From Haloechinothrix aidingensis (GTDB lineage Bacteria > Actinomycetota > Actinomycetes > Mycobacteriales > Pseudonocardiaceae): a stretch of DNA of 64,000 bases. The stretch lies in NCBI RefSeq assembly GCF_013450155.1, contig NZ_JACCKD010000005.1, forward strand, positions 124,001-188,000, read 5' to 3'. The notes beneath the pieces are model-generated. The model had not been told where the DNA came from. It worked only from the letters and a program-made list of their open reading frames with translations, and searched no databases. This document shows, piece by piece, positions 52,810 through 61,882 of this stretch (position 1 is its first letter; every line of letters begins with the position of its first letter). A program made the translations under genes and the position numbers.

Positions 52810-53373
52810 TTACCGTTCCGCGCGCGGCGACGGCCCGCGCGCGATCACGCGCACAACCCAGTACAGCGCCACGCTGCCCGCTGCCACGACGAGCCAGAGT
52901 GCGATACCTGTTCCCGTAGCCCTGTCCTGTGCCTGTTCGGGGGTCAGTGGCGGCTCCACCGGTTCTCCGGCGGAGTCCACCCAGATCGGCAGCTCCATTC
53001 CCTCGGTCATACCGGCACGCACCGTGATGGTTCCTTCCTGACGTCCGGGACCGTGTGGGGACGGCCATGTCGCGCGGACGCCGGGACGGTTATCCGACAT
53101 ACGAACCGGCATCGCGACCCCGTGTGACGAGCGCGCGTCCTCCAACAACTGCGCCGTGACCTGAGAACGGGCCTCGTGTTCGGCATGGGAGAGCTCGAGC
53201 TGACGGTCGTGTACGGTGGACCCGACCATCACCGCAACCGGGATCGCGAGCAGGACCGCACCGAGGAGGACGGGCAGTACCCGTTCCGGGAGCCGCTCCG
53301 GTCCCCATCGACGCCGGATCCGAGCGGCGAGTGCACTCCACCGCCGGGCGTACCGCGCACCAACATCTCGCAT
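52810..53373 (-). CDS. Rv1733c-type membrane protein
   Basis: 187 residues from ATG 53373 (GTGAGG upstream). Two membrane helices (about 33-53 and 156-176) enclose an extracytoplasmic loop with SHAEHEARSQVTA, GTITVRAGMTEGMELPIWVD and DSAGEPVEPPLTPEQAQ. This layout and the IWVDSAG motif match mycobacterial Rv1733c, a DosR-regulated membrane protein of unknown function. Placing it here with other dormancy genes supports the island's nature. Confidence 0.8.
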   Translation of the reverse strand: MRDVGARYARRWSALAARIRRRWGPERLPERVLPVLLGAVLLAIPVAVMVGSTVHDRQLELSHAEHEARSQVTAQLLEDARSSHGVAMPVRMSDNRPGVRATWPSPHGPGRQEGTITVRAGMTEGMELPIWVDSAGEPVEPPLTPEQAQDRATGTGIALWLVVAAGSVALYWVVRVIARGPSPRAER

Positions 53374-53621
53374 GACAGGCCTCACTTCCGGTCGGTGTTC
53401 CAGCGGTCCGGAAAGCCGTGCTCGCCGGCGACGTATACCCCGCTCGCTGGACTCGTCCGGCCTGCGGCTCACCGGTGTGTCGAGGAGAACGGATGCGCCG
53501 GCTTCGTACCTAGGGCCGCGCGTCCCTGACGGAAAGGCCCTTCGACCCGTTGGTCCGCGAGCGGCGTAACACCGAAACACCGGCCGGGTCCGTGAACGAC
53601 GAGCGTTCGTCTCCGGATCCG

Positions 53622-53635
53622 GGGACCTTTGCCTC
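53622..53635 (+). promoter_or_regulatory. DosR/DevR-like box (rightward)
   Basis: GGGACCTTTGCCTC, with a GATACT -10-like hexamer (53658-53663) 32 bases downstream (centre to centre) and an ATG at 53669 where transcription should start. Matches the geometry of the boxes at 49428 and 44616. In the other direction no -10 is seen for the Rv1733c-type gene. The 505-base gap 53374-53879 holds nothing else but the palindrome below and a short frame. Confidence 0.45.
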
Positions 53636-53668
53636 CAGAGGGCAGGGTGGTCGCGCGCGATACTGGCC

Positions 53669-53911
53669 ATGCCGGGTCAGCCTGGCAGCCCGCCCGAGGA
53701 ACCTGTCAGGTTCGACAGCCCGTTCGCGAACGGGCTGGACTGGCCCAACGTCGCACGACCGGGAAGTCCGACCTCGGGCGGGACCTTCCTGACCCTCGCG
53801 GCGCAGCGGCGGACCGACCCTCGCACCGCCGGGAGAGTCTCCGGTATCCGATCGCGCGGCCGGACCAATGTGGGTGACGCTACCCCGCCACCGCGTCCAG
53901 TGCGGCCTTGA
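53669..53911 (+). CDS. Possible small leaderless ORF
   Basis: 80 codons beginning with the ATG predicted as transcription start of the DosR-like promoter. The product is Pro/Arg/Gly-rich with RFDSPFANGLDWP near its start and has no known relative. The end overlaps the last bases of the DUF302 gene on the other strand. Coding is not convincing; a small RNA is equally possible. Confidence 0.25.
   Translation: MPGQPGSPPEEPVRFDSPFANGLDWPNVARPGSPTSGGTFLTLAAQRRTDPRTAGRVSGIRSRGRTNVGDATPPPRPVRP
53716..53737. repeat. 22-base perfect palindrome
   Basis: CAGCCCGTTCG-CGAACGGGCTG, without spacer, about 47 bases into the transcript predicted from the DosR-like promoter. No T-run follows. It may be a dimeric protein site or the stem of a leader RNA structure. 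Confidence 0.6.
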
Positions 53912-54272
53912 TCCGCTGCTGCGCCTCGTCGGCCATCGGCTGCAGGGAGCCGTTCTCGGGTACCGCTACCATCACCTGCGGCTGGAGTGCTTGCACGATC
54001 GTGCGACCGTCCTCCTGTGCCCGGACGACGACGTTACAGGGCAGCAGTAACCCGATGTCGCGCTCGACATCGAGCGCCTGCTGCGCGAGATGGGGGTTAC
54101 AGGTACCCAGGATTACGTAGCTTTCCATGTCGTGGTCGAGCTTGCTCTTGAGTGTCGCCTGTACGTCGATCTCCGTCAGGGTGCCGAATCCCTGCTCCTG
54201 GAAACACTCCTTGACCTTCGACACGGCACGGTCGTACGGGAGGTCAACGGTGACGGTGGTCGCGTAGTCCAT
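53880..54272 (-). CDS. DUF302 domain protein
   Basis: 130 residues, a complete DUF302 domain: VDLPYDRAVSKVKECFQEQG, DVQATLKSKLDHDM, YVILGTCNPHLAQQAL and GLLLPCNVVV. DUF302 proteins are small soluble proteins of unknown activity, common beside redox, sulfur and metal genes. ATG with TAAGGAG ribosome site. It follows the P-type ATPase by about 215 bases on the same strand; that gap shows no clear gene. Confidence 0.92.
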   Translation of the reverse strand: MDYATTVTVDLPYDRAVSKVKECFQEQGFGTLTEIDVQATLKSKLDHDMESYVILGTCNPHLAQQALDVERDIGLLLPCNVVVRAQEDGRTIVQALQPQVMVAVPENGSLQPMADEAQQRIKAALDAVAG

Positions 54273-54488
54273 GTGTGGGCTCCTTACCCGACGAATATCA
54301 GTTCCCGCCCTGACCGGCTCGTGCCGACGCTGCGCACCATATACGGGTCGGGGTACGTTCAGCGTAGCGAGGTGATCACACCGGCATCAATCAGGCGCGG
54401 TACCTCGACGGGGTGCGATAGGAACTGATCACCAGCCGCTGCGCATCCGGCGAGCCGGCTCACGGTGTTCGCCCGATGTCCTTCCGCA

Positions 54489-56795
54489 TCAACTCCTACC
54501 GGGACTTCCCCCTGCATGGCTGTCTCGCCCGCCTGCGGCAAGGGTGAAGTATGCCTCCTCCTCCTGCGCGAAGTGCAGGGTGAGGATGGCATCCAGCCCG
54601 TACAGGGTGGCGCGCAGGTCGTCGACCTGGTCCTCGGCGATGCTGCCGCGCCCATCGGCCAGGTGCCGCCGCAGCCGGCGCGCGAGCCGGCCGATCTCGG
54701 TGTGCGCCCTGCTCATCGTGATCGTCCCTTCCGGACCTCCGAGCAGCTCGGCCAGCGCGGGATACAGCATCGTCTCCTCGGCGTGCTCGTGCGGGAGCAG
54801 CTCGGTCGTCAGCAGCTCATCCGCGTGCCGCACGGCCAAATCGGCTTCCGGTCCCGGGCCCCTCGACAACGCGTCGGCTGCCTGCCGCACTGCGGCACGT
54901 GCCGCGTGTAACCCGTCGTGCTCGCTCGCGAACCGGCGCAGCAGGGCGTCCACGTGCGCCGGTGTCCGCCGGATACGGCCGCGCACCGCGCGCAGCGCGT
55001 TGAGGATCACCGCCACGTCGATAGCTTCCTGTGCCAGCGCGCCTGCGACAGGGACCAGCCAGCCCACCGCCGCCGCGCTCATCGCCACCAGCGACAGGGC
55101 GGTGCCGATCAGCGCGCTCTGCACGGCCAGTCGCCGCGAGCGCCGTGCGACGTCCATGGCGTCGGCGAGGCGGTCGATACGGTCGTCGGTGATGACGGCA
55201 TCGGCCGCCTGCACCGCTGCCGTCGACCCGCGCGGCCCCAGGGCCAGCCCCACATCGGCGGCGGCGAGCGCGGGTGCGTCGTTGACGCCGTCCCCGATCA
55301 TGACGGTCGCGCCACGAGCCTGCTCGGCGCGCACCCTGGCGATCTTTTCGGCCGGGCCTGCCTCGGCCTGCACCTCGTCGACGCCGAGCACGCTCGCCAC
55401 TTCCGCCGCATTGGCGACTCGGTCACCCGTCAGCAGCACCACGCGCTCGACACCGACGTCGCGGAGCCTGCGCATCGTGCCCGCGGCGTCAGGCCGGATG
55501 TTGTCGCGGACCATCAGTGCTCCCACCGGCTCGCGGTCGAAGGTCACCCAGATGATCGAGGCAAGATCGAGTTCGCCACGTCGCGCTACGCCCCGAGCCC
55601 ATCCGGGCAGCACCGTCGCTTCGGGGACCCGCCCCACGGTGACCTGGCGCTCGCCCACCGTGCCGCTCACCGCCCAACCCGGCCGCTCGGTGACCGAGAA
55701 CGCCGGTGCGGGCTCGATTCCGGCGCGCCCTGTGGCACGCACCACCGTGGCAGCCAGCACGTGGGACGAGTAGCGCTCCACCCCGGCGGCCGCGCCCAGC
55801 ACCTCGGCGACTGTGACACCCGGCGCGCACACGACGTCGACCACCTCGGGCCTGCCCGCGGTCACCGTGCCGGTCTTGTCCATCACGACCGAGCGAGCAT
55901 GGCCGAGCTTCTCCAGAGCCGCCCCGCCCTTGACGACCACCCCGGCACGGGACGCGCGGGACAGGCCACCGGTCACCGCGATCGGCACCGCGAGGAGTAG
56001 TGGGCACGGGGTGGCGGTGACGAGTACCGCGACGGCCCGTACCGGATCCCCGGACAGTGCCCACGCCGCCCCGGCGATGCCCAGCGCGAGCGGGAGGAAC
56101 CACACCGCCACATGATCGGCGATGCGCGCGACAGGGGCGCTTCCTGCCGCGGCCTCCTCAGCCAGGCGCACCATGCCAGCGTAGGTGCTGGCCTCCGCTG
56201 TCGCTGCCGCCACCACGTCCACCGCGGCACCGGCGTTCGCCACGCCACTGCGCACGGTCTCGCCTGCCGCGCGGGTCACCGGCGCCGCCTCGCCGGTCAG
56301 CGCCGACTCGTCGAACACGCCCTCGGCGGCGAGGGTCGCGTCCACCGGAACGATCTCCCCGGGCAACACCACAACGAGATCGCCAGGGGTTACCCGATCC
56401 ACGGCGACCGTGACGATCTTCTGCTCCCGTCGCAGGAGTACCCGGCCAGGCGCGCGTGACAGGAGCGCCGACAGGTCGCGGCCGGCCCGCCGCCGGGCCG
56501 CGGCCTCCAGGGTGCGGCCGGTGGCTACCATCAGTGCGATGACCGCCCCGGCCAGGTACTCACCGACGATCAGGGTGCTGGCCAGCGCAAGCACCGCCAG
56601 CAGGTCGGCGCCGTACCGTTTGCGCCGCAGGTCGGCGATGACCCACCCCACCGCGGGTAGCAGGGCGGTCCCCGTCGCTACCGCCCACAGCACGCGGGCG
56701 GGTAGCGTCTCGACCCACCACATGAGACCGCCCGCGGCCAGCAACGCCGCGACGCCGACCAGCAGCAGGCGATCCCGGGACAGGCGCAGCCGCAC
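54489..56795 (-). CDS. P1B-type metal ATPase fused to a hemerythrin domain
   Basis: 768 residues from GTG 56795 (AAGGAGG five bases upstream; an earlier GTG at 56810 is less likely). Residues 1-600: membrane helices, TGE actuator motif, transport motif TPCP (262-265), phosphorylation D306 in DKTGT, GDGVND at 501-506. The helix after the C-P motif and the absence of an N-terminal metal-binding domain fit a heavy-metal pump of unusual selectivity. Residues about 620-755 form a cytoplasmic HHE/hemerythrin domain with ligand candidates H626, H669, E673, H698, H741 and E745, able to bind a di-iron centre for O2 or NO. The fusion suggests oxygen- or iron-regulated metal transport. Sixteen bases follow narK on the same strand. 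Confidence 0.88.
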   Translation of the reverse strand: MRLRLSRDRLLLVGVAALLAAGGLMWWVETLPARVLWAVATGTALLPAVGWVIADLRRKRYGADLLAVLALASTLIVGEYLAGAVIALMVATGRTLEAAARRRAGRDLSALLSRAPGRVLLRREQKIVTVAVDRVTPGDLVVVLPGEIVPVDATLAAEGVFDESALTGEAAPVTRAAGETVRSGVANAGAAVDVVAAATAEASTYAGMVRLAEEAAAGSAPVARIADHVAVWFLPLALGIAGAAWALSGDPVRAVAVLVTATPCPLLLAVPIAVTGGLSRASRAGVVVKGGAALEKLGHARSVVMDKTGTVTAGRPEVVDVVCAPGVTVAEVLGAAAGVERYSSHVLAATVVRATGRAGIEPAPAFSVTERPGWAVSGTVGERQVTVGRVPEATVLPGWARGVARRGELDLASIIWVTFDREPVGALMVRDNIRPDAAGTMRRLRDVGVERVVLLTGDRVANAAEVASVLGVDEVQAEAGPAEKIARVRAEQARGATVMIGDGVNDAPALAAADVGLALGPRGSTAAVQAADAVITDDRIDRLADAMDVARRSRRLAVQSALIGTALSLVAMSAAAVGWLVPVAGALAQEAIDVAVILNALRAVRGRIRRTPAHVDALLRRFASEHDGLHAARAAVRQAADALSRGPGPEADLAVRHADELLTTELLPHEHAEETMLYPALAELLGGPEGTITMSRAHTEIGRLARRLRRHLADGRGSIAEDQVDDLRATLYGLDAILTLHFAQEEEAYFTLAAGGRDSHAGGSPGRS

Positions 56796-56826
56796 GGCGA
56801 CCTCCTTCACGCGCTCGGCGCATGCC

Positions 56827-58101
56827 TCATCGCGGCGACCTGCCCGGACCCGCCTCGCGCGGCACCATCCGGTCCAGCGCAGCTTCTGGCACGCGCTGCC
56901 CCATCCGGCTGATCAGTATCCCGACCACGAGGGCCGTGCAGGCCAGTAAGCCCAGGCCCACGGCGTAACTGTCCAGCCACCCGTAGAAGGCACCCATCAG
57001 CAGCGGCGGGACGAACCCGCCCAGCCCGCCTGCGGCGCCGACGAACCCGGTGACCGCACCGACGCGCTCCGGGCTGGTCAGCAGCGCTACGAGCGCGAAC
57101 GTCGCCCCGGCTCCCGCGCCGAGCGCGGCGGCTATGACCAGCAACAGGACGGTACCGAGCGGCATGAGCGGCGGTGCGAACGCCTGGAGCGCAGCGCAGG
57201 CCGCCACGGTGCCGTAAGCCCCGGCGAGCACGCGCGTCGGGTGCAGCCGGTCGGACAGCCACCCCCCCACCGGCCGTGCGACCACGGCCACCAGCACGAA
57301 CCCGCCCATCCGGCCGGCCGCGTCGGCATCGGCGAGACCGTAACTGTTCGACAGGTACGTGGGCAGGTACACCGAGAACGCGACGAACCCGCCGAAGGAC
57401 AGCGCGTACACGCCCGACGCCCGCCACGTGACGGGCAACCGCACGGTGCTTGCCAGGCGCCGGATCACCGACCCCCCGGAGATCTGTCGCCCCGGGGCAT
57501 CCCGCAGCAGCCACGCGGCGATGAGCGCGTACGCGATGAGCACCGCGGCGGCCAGCAGGAACGGGAAGCGGATGTTGACCGTGTTGACCAGCGGGACCGT
57601 GGTCAACGCCGCGATCGCCGAGCCTCCCATCCCCGCGCCGTAGATTCCCAGCGCCAGGCCGCGCCGGTGGGCCGGGAACCATGCGTTGACCACGGGGATC
57701 CCGATCGCGAACGCCGTGCCGCCGATACCGAGCACGAAGCCTCCGGCCAGCAGCGCGGCGAAGCTCGCGTGCCCGCCGAGCCCGATGAACAGCACCGGCA
57801 GCACCGTGATCAGGGAGACCGCGGGAAACATCACGCGTCCACCGAGCCGGTCGGTGAGCGCGCCCACCGGGATGCGGCCCAGCGACCCGACGATCACAGG
57901 GACGGCGACGACCATAGACAGTTCGAAGGCGCTCAGTCCAAGGCCCTGCTCGAACCGCGGGCCAAGCGGGCTCAGCAACGTCCATGCCCAGAAGTTCAGC
58001 GCGAAGCCGAGTGTGGCAAGGACCAGTACCTGCCACGCCGCGCGGCTCACGCGCGGTCGGGGACGGCTGGATGCGGGCATGCGGCTCGCGTATGTGGTCA
58101 T
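56827..58101 (-). CDS. narK: Nitrate/nitrite transporter, NarK type
   Basis: 424 residues from ATG 58101 (a GTG lies two codons earlier). Twelve helices and NarK-family features: FALNFWAWTLLSPLG, GRIPVGALTDRLGGR, and the nitrate signature GGLGGFVPPLLMG in the second half. It imports nitrate or exchanges nitrite for the reductase encoded divergently. In mycobacteria NarK2 is DosR-controlled. It shares a promoter region with narG and is followed by the ATPase gene. Confidence 0.92.
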   Translation of the reverse strand: MTTYASRMPASSRPRPRVSRAAWQVLVLATLGFALNFWAWTLLSPLGPRFEQGLGLSAFELSMVVAVPVIVGSLGRIPVGALTDRLGGRVMFPAVSLITVLPVLFIGLGGHASFAALLAGGFVLGIGGTAFAIGIPVVNAWFPAHRRGLALGIYGAGMGGSAIAALTTVPLVNTVNIRFPFLLAAAVLIAYALIAAWLLRDAPGRQISGGSVIRRLASTVRLPVTWRASGVYALSFGGFVAFSVYLPTYLSNSYGLADADAAGRMGGFVLVAVVARPVGGWLSDRLHPTRVLAGAYGTVAACAALQAFAPPLMPLGTVLLLVIAAALGAGAGATFALVALLTSPERVGAVTGFVGAAGGLGGFVPPLLMGAFYGWLDSYAVGLGLLACTALVVGILISRMGQRVPEAALDRMVPREAGPGRSPR

Positions 58102-58134
58102 GCCCACCAGGTTGCGGTGCGCAACCCTCGCCGG

Positions 58135-58170
58135 CCTAGGGTGCTACGGCCCCTCGCGCGGCACCCTAGG
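58135..58170. promoter_or_regulatory. 10-base perfect inverted repeat between narK and narG
   Basis: CCTAGGGTGC (58135-58144) and GCACCCTAGG (58161-58170), 16 bases apart, in the narK/narG divergent promoter. Arms are separated by about 2.5 helical turns. A dimeric regulator, for example a nitrate- or redox-responsive one, could bind here. It is not similar to the DosR-like box that follows. Confidence 0.6.
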
Positions 58171-58183
58171 ACCATCGCGGATG

Positions 58184-58197
58184 GGGCCTTTCGTCTC
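58184..58197 (+). promoter_or_regulatory. DosR/DevR-like box at narG
   Basis: GGGCCTTTCGTCTC agrees with 10 of 14 bases of the 49428 box. A CAGTCT -10-like hexamer lies at 58222-58227, 34 bases on (centre to centre), and the narG ATG at 58235 is close to the expected transcription start. Confidence 0.4.
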
Positions 58198-58234
58198 TGT
58201 CTCCCGTACCGCCGGAAACAGCAGTCTGGAGACC

Positions 58235-61200
58235 ATGACAGACCGACCGCTGCCCGCGTCGCGATTCTTCCGCCGCGCGGATGCGCCGGACAACGGCCAT
58301 GCCCTGCACCTGACCGACAACTCCGACTGGGATCACTTCTACCGGGACCGATGGTCACACGACAAGGTCGTGCGCTCGACCCACGGCGTGAACTGCACCG
58401 GCTCGTGTTCGTGGAACGTGTTCGTCAAGGACGGTCTGATCACCTGGGAACACCAGGCGACCGACTACCCGTCCGTCGGGCCGGACTCGCCGGAGTACGA
58501 GCCTCGCGGATGCCCGCGCGGCGCCTCGTTCTCCTGGTACACCTACTCCCCCTCGCGCGTGCGCTACCCCTACGTACGGGGGGTGCTGCTGGAGATGTGG
58601 CGCGAGGCGCGCGGGCGGCTCGGTGACCCCGTCGCGGCGTGGGCCGAGATCACAGGCGATCCCGAGCGCGCCAGGACCTACAAGCGGGCCAGGGGCAAGG
58701 GCGGCCTTGTCCGGTCCAGCTGGGACGAGGTGACCGAGCTGATCGCCGCCGCGCAGGTACACACGGCCAAGGCCTACGGGCCCGACAGGGTCGTGGGCTT
58801 CTCGCCGATCCCGGCCATGTCGATGGCGTCGTTCGCCGCAGGAACGCGGTACCACTCCCTGATCGGCGGGACCCTGCTGTCCTTTTACGACTGGTACGCG
58901 GACCTGCCGATAGCCTCCCCGCAAGTGTGGGGCGACCAGACCGACGTCCCCGAGTCGGCGGACTGGTGGAACTCCAGCTACCTCGTCATGTGGGGCTCCA
59001 ACATCCCGGTCACCCGCACGCCGGATGCGCACTTCCTCACCGAGGCACGCTACAAGGGCACCAAGGTGGTCGCGGTCAGCCCCGACTACGCCGACAACGT
59101 CAAGTTCGCCGACGACTGGCTGGCCCCGCTTCCCGGCACCGACGGGGCCCTGGCCATGGCGATGGGCCATGTGATCCTCACCGAGTTCTTCCGGGACCGC
59201 GAGGTCCCCTACTTCACCGACTACGTGCGCCGCTACACGGACCTGCCCTTCCTGGTCTCCCTCGAGACGCACGGGGACCGGTACCGCGGCGGCAAGTTCG
59301 TCACCGCCGCGGAGCTCGGTGACGGCACGGAGGGAGCCGAGTTCAAGACGGTGCTGCTCGACGACGCGACCGGCGCGCCGGCCGTCCCCAACGGCTCGCT
59401 CGGCTTCCGCTGGTCCGAGTCCGGAGCCGGCCGGTGGAACCTCGAGCTCGGCGAGGTAGACCCGGTGCTGTCGCTGTACTCGCGGGCAGACGAGCACGTC
59501 GAAGTCGAGCTCCCCCGGTTCGACAAAGGCGAGAGGGAAGGCGGGAGCACGCTCTGCCGCGGGGTACCCGCGATCCGGCTCGGCGACCGGATGGTAACCA
59601 CCGTGTTCGACCTGCTGATGGCACAGTACGGGGTGTCCCGGTGGGGACTGCCCGGCGAGTGGCCGGACTCCTATCAGGACCCGACCGAGCCGTACACCCC
59701 GGCCTGGGCGGAGGAGATCACGTCGGTTCCCGCAGCGACCATCACGCGCATCGCTCGCGAGTTCGCCCGCAATGCAGAACGATCCGGCGGGCGCTCGATG
59801 ATCGCCATGGGAGCGGGAACGAACCACTGGTTCCACTCGGACACAATCTACCGGTCATTCCTGTCCCTCGTCCTGCTCACCGGATGCCAGGGCCGCAACG
59901 GCGGTGGCTGGGCCCACTACGTCGGGCAGGAGAAGGCCCGGCCACTCACCGGCATGCAGCACATGGCCTTCGCGTTGGACTGGCAGCGGCCCACCCGGCA
60001 CATGGCTGGAACGGCCTTCTGGTACCTGGCCACCGACCAGTGGCGTTACGAGTCCTTCGGTGCGGGAGAGCTCGCCAGCCCGCTCGGATCGGGGACGCTG
60101 GCAGGGGCGTCGTTCGCCGACTGCAACGCCAAGGCCGCGCGGCTGGGGTGGCTGCCGTCGCACCCGACGTTCAACCGGAACCCGCTCGATCTCACCGACG
60201 AGGCCACGGCAGCGGGGCGCAGCGTCGCCGAGCACATCGTGCACGAGCTACGCGAGGGTTCGCTTGCGTTCTCCGCGGAAGATCCGGATGACCCGGCCAA
60301 CTTCCCCCGTGTACTGACGGTATGGCGCGCCAACTTGCTGGGCTCTTCGGGCAAGGGAAATGAGTACTTCCTGCGGCACCTGCTCGGCACCGATGCCGAG
60401 GTACGCAGCGAGGAGACCGAGGAGAGCGCTCGCCCGTGCGATGTGGCGTGGCACGACGGCGCGGCGGAGGGCAAGCTCGACCTGCTCACCGCTATCGACT
60501 TCCGGATGACCTCCACAGGACTGTACGCCGATGTCGTCCTGCCGACGGCCACCTGGTACGAGAAATACGACCTGTCGTCCACGGACATGCACCCGTTCGT
60601 GCACGCCTTCAACCCCGCGATCGCACCGCCCTGGCAGGCCCGCTCGGACTACGACACGTTCCTCTCGATCGCCGACCGGTTCGCCCCGCTCGCCGCGGAG
60701 CACCTCGGTACCCGCACGGACGTCCTCGCGGTGCCGCTGACCCATGACACGCCGGACGAGCTCGCCCAGCCGGGTGGCGTGGTGCGGGATTGGAGGCGCG
60801 GCGAGTGCGACCCGATCCCCGGGAAGACGATGCCCAAGCTGGTAGAGATCGAACGCGACTACGGCGCCGTCGCCGAGAAGATGCGCGCCATCGGACCCCT
60901 GCTGGACACGCTGGGCGCTACAACCAAGGGGATCACCTACGACGTCACGCCGGAGCTAGCATACCTGCGCAGCCAGAACGGTGTCCGTTCCGGCGGGGTG
61001 GTCGAAGGCCGGCCGTCGCTGTCCACAGCCGAGCGGATGTGCGAGGCCATCCTCGCCCTGTCGGCCACCACCAACGGCAGACTGGCCAGCCAGGGGTTCC
61101 GCAGCCTGGAACAGCGGACTGGAACCAGGCTGGCCGATCTCGCCGAGGAGCACGAGGGCAAGCGCATCACCTTCGGCGACACGAAGAAGGGACCCCAACC

Positions 61201-61882
61201 GGTGATCACCTCGCCGGAATGGTCCGGCAGCGAGAGCGGTGGACGGCGTTACTCCCCCTTCGTGATCAATGTGGAGCGCGAGAAGCCCTGGCATACCCTA
61301 ACGGGTCGGCAGCACTTCTTCGTCGACCACGACTGGATCATCGAGCTCGGCGAGCAGCTCCCTGTCTACCGGCCGCCGCTGAACATGCACCGGCATTTCG
61401 GCGACCAGGGGCTCGATGGCGGAGCGGAGGTGACGGTCCGGTACCTCACCCCGCACTCCAAGTGGTCGATCCACTCCGAGTACCAGGACAACGCCTACAT
61501 GCTCGCGCTGTCCAGGGGCGGACCCACCATATGGATGTCCACCGAGGACGCAGCCAGGATCGGCGTCCGGGACAACGAGTGGATCGAGTCGTACAACCGC
61601 AACGGGGTGGTCACCGCGCGCGCCGTGGTGTCCCACCGGATGCCGGAAGGCACCGTGTACATGTACCACGCCAAGGACCGTACGGTGAACGTGCCACGCA
61701 CCGAGATGACCGGCAAGCGCGGCGGCGTACACAACTCGCTGACGCGCCTGCTGCTCAAGCCTACGCACCTCATCGGCGGGTACGGGCAGTTCACCTACGC
61801 CTTCAACTACTACGGCCCCACAGGCAACCAGCGCGACGAGGTGACCGTGATCCGGCGGCGCGGCCAGGAGGTGGAGTACTGA
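58235..61882 (+). CDS. narG: Respiratory nitrate reductase, alpha subunit
   Basis: 1215 residues, near the usual ~1240. ATG 58235 is chosen over a much longer open frame; it has GGAG before it. The FS0 [4Fe-4S] ligands are H50-x3-C54-x3-C58...C93 (HGVNCTGSC, RGCPRG). The molybdenum ligand is D219 in LSFYDWYADL; bis-MGD regions include QTDVPESADWW, WGSNIPVTRTPDA, and GAGTNHWFHSD. It reduces nitrate to nitrite at the inner membrane face as part of NarGHI. The C-terminal TGATG overlaps the narH start. With hypoxia genes nearby, nitrate is likely the oxygen substitute in dormancy. Confidence 0.97.
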   Translation: MTDRPLPASRFFRRADAPDNGHALHLTDNSDWDHFYRDRWSHDKVVRSTHGVNCTGSCSWNVFVKDGLITWEHQATDYPSVGPDSPEYEPRGCPRGASFSWYTYSPSRVRYPYVRGVLLEMWREARGRLGDPVAAWAEITGDPERARTYKRARGKGGLVRSSWDEVTELIAAAQVHTAKAYGPDRVVGFSPIPAMSMASFAAGTRYHSLIGGTLLSFYDWYADLPIASPQVWGDQTDVPESADWWNSSYLVMWGSNIPVTRTPDAHFLTEARYKGTKVVAVSPDYADNVKFADDWLAPLPGTDGALAMAMGHVILTEFFRDREVPYFTDYVRRYTDLPFLVSLETHGDRYRGGKFVTAAELGDGTEGAEFKTVLLDDATGAPAVPNGSLGFRWSESGAGRWNLELGEVDPVLSLYSRADEHVEVELPRFDKGEREGGSTLCRGVPAIRLGDRMVTTVFDLLMAQYGVSRWGLPGEWPDSYQDPTEPYTPAWAEEITSVPAATITRIAREFARNAERSGGRSMIAMGAGTNHWFHSDTIYRSFLSLVLLTGCQGRNGGGWAHYVGQEKARPLTGMQHMAFALDWQRPTRHMAGTAFWYLATDQWRYESFGAGELASPLGSGTLAGASFADCNAKAARLGWLPSHPTFNRNPLDLTDEATAAGRSVAEHIVHELREGSLAFSAEDPDDPANFPRVLTVWRANLLGSSGKGNEYFLRHLLGTDAEVRSEETEESARPCDVAWHDGAAEGKLDLLTAIDFRMTSTGLYADVVLPTATWYEKYDLSSTDMHPFVHAFNPAIAPPWQARSDYDTFLSIADRFAPLAAEHLGTRTDVLAVPLTHDTPDELAQPGGVVRDWRRGECDPIPGKTMPKLVEIERDYGAVAEKMRAIGPLLDTLGATTKGITYDVTPELAYLRSQNGVRSGGVVEGRPSLSTAERMCEAILALSATTNGRLASQGFRSLEQRTGTRLADLAEEHEGKRITFGDTKKGPQPVITSPEWSGSESGGRRYSPFVINVEREKPWHTLTGRQHFFVDHDWIIELGEQLPVYRPPLNMHRHFGDQGLDGGAEVTVRYLTPHSKWSIHSEYQDNAYMLALSRGGPTIWMSTEDAARIGVRDNEWIESYNRNGVVTARAVVSHRMPEGTVYMYHAKDRTVNVPRTEMTGKRGGVHNSLTRLLLKPTHLIGGYGQFTYAFNYYGPTGNQRDEVTVIRRRGQEVEY

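Noticed and set aside
57686-58234. Long upstream extension of the narG frame
   Set aside because: It overlaps narK on the other strand, has no ribosome site, and the conserved NarG N-terminus begins after ATG 58235.
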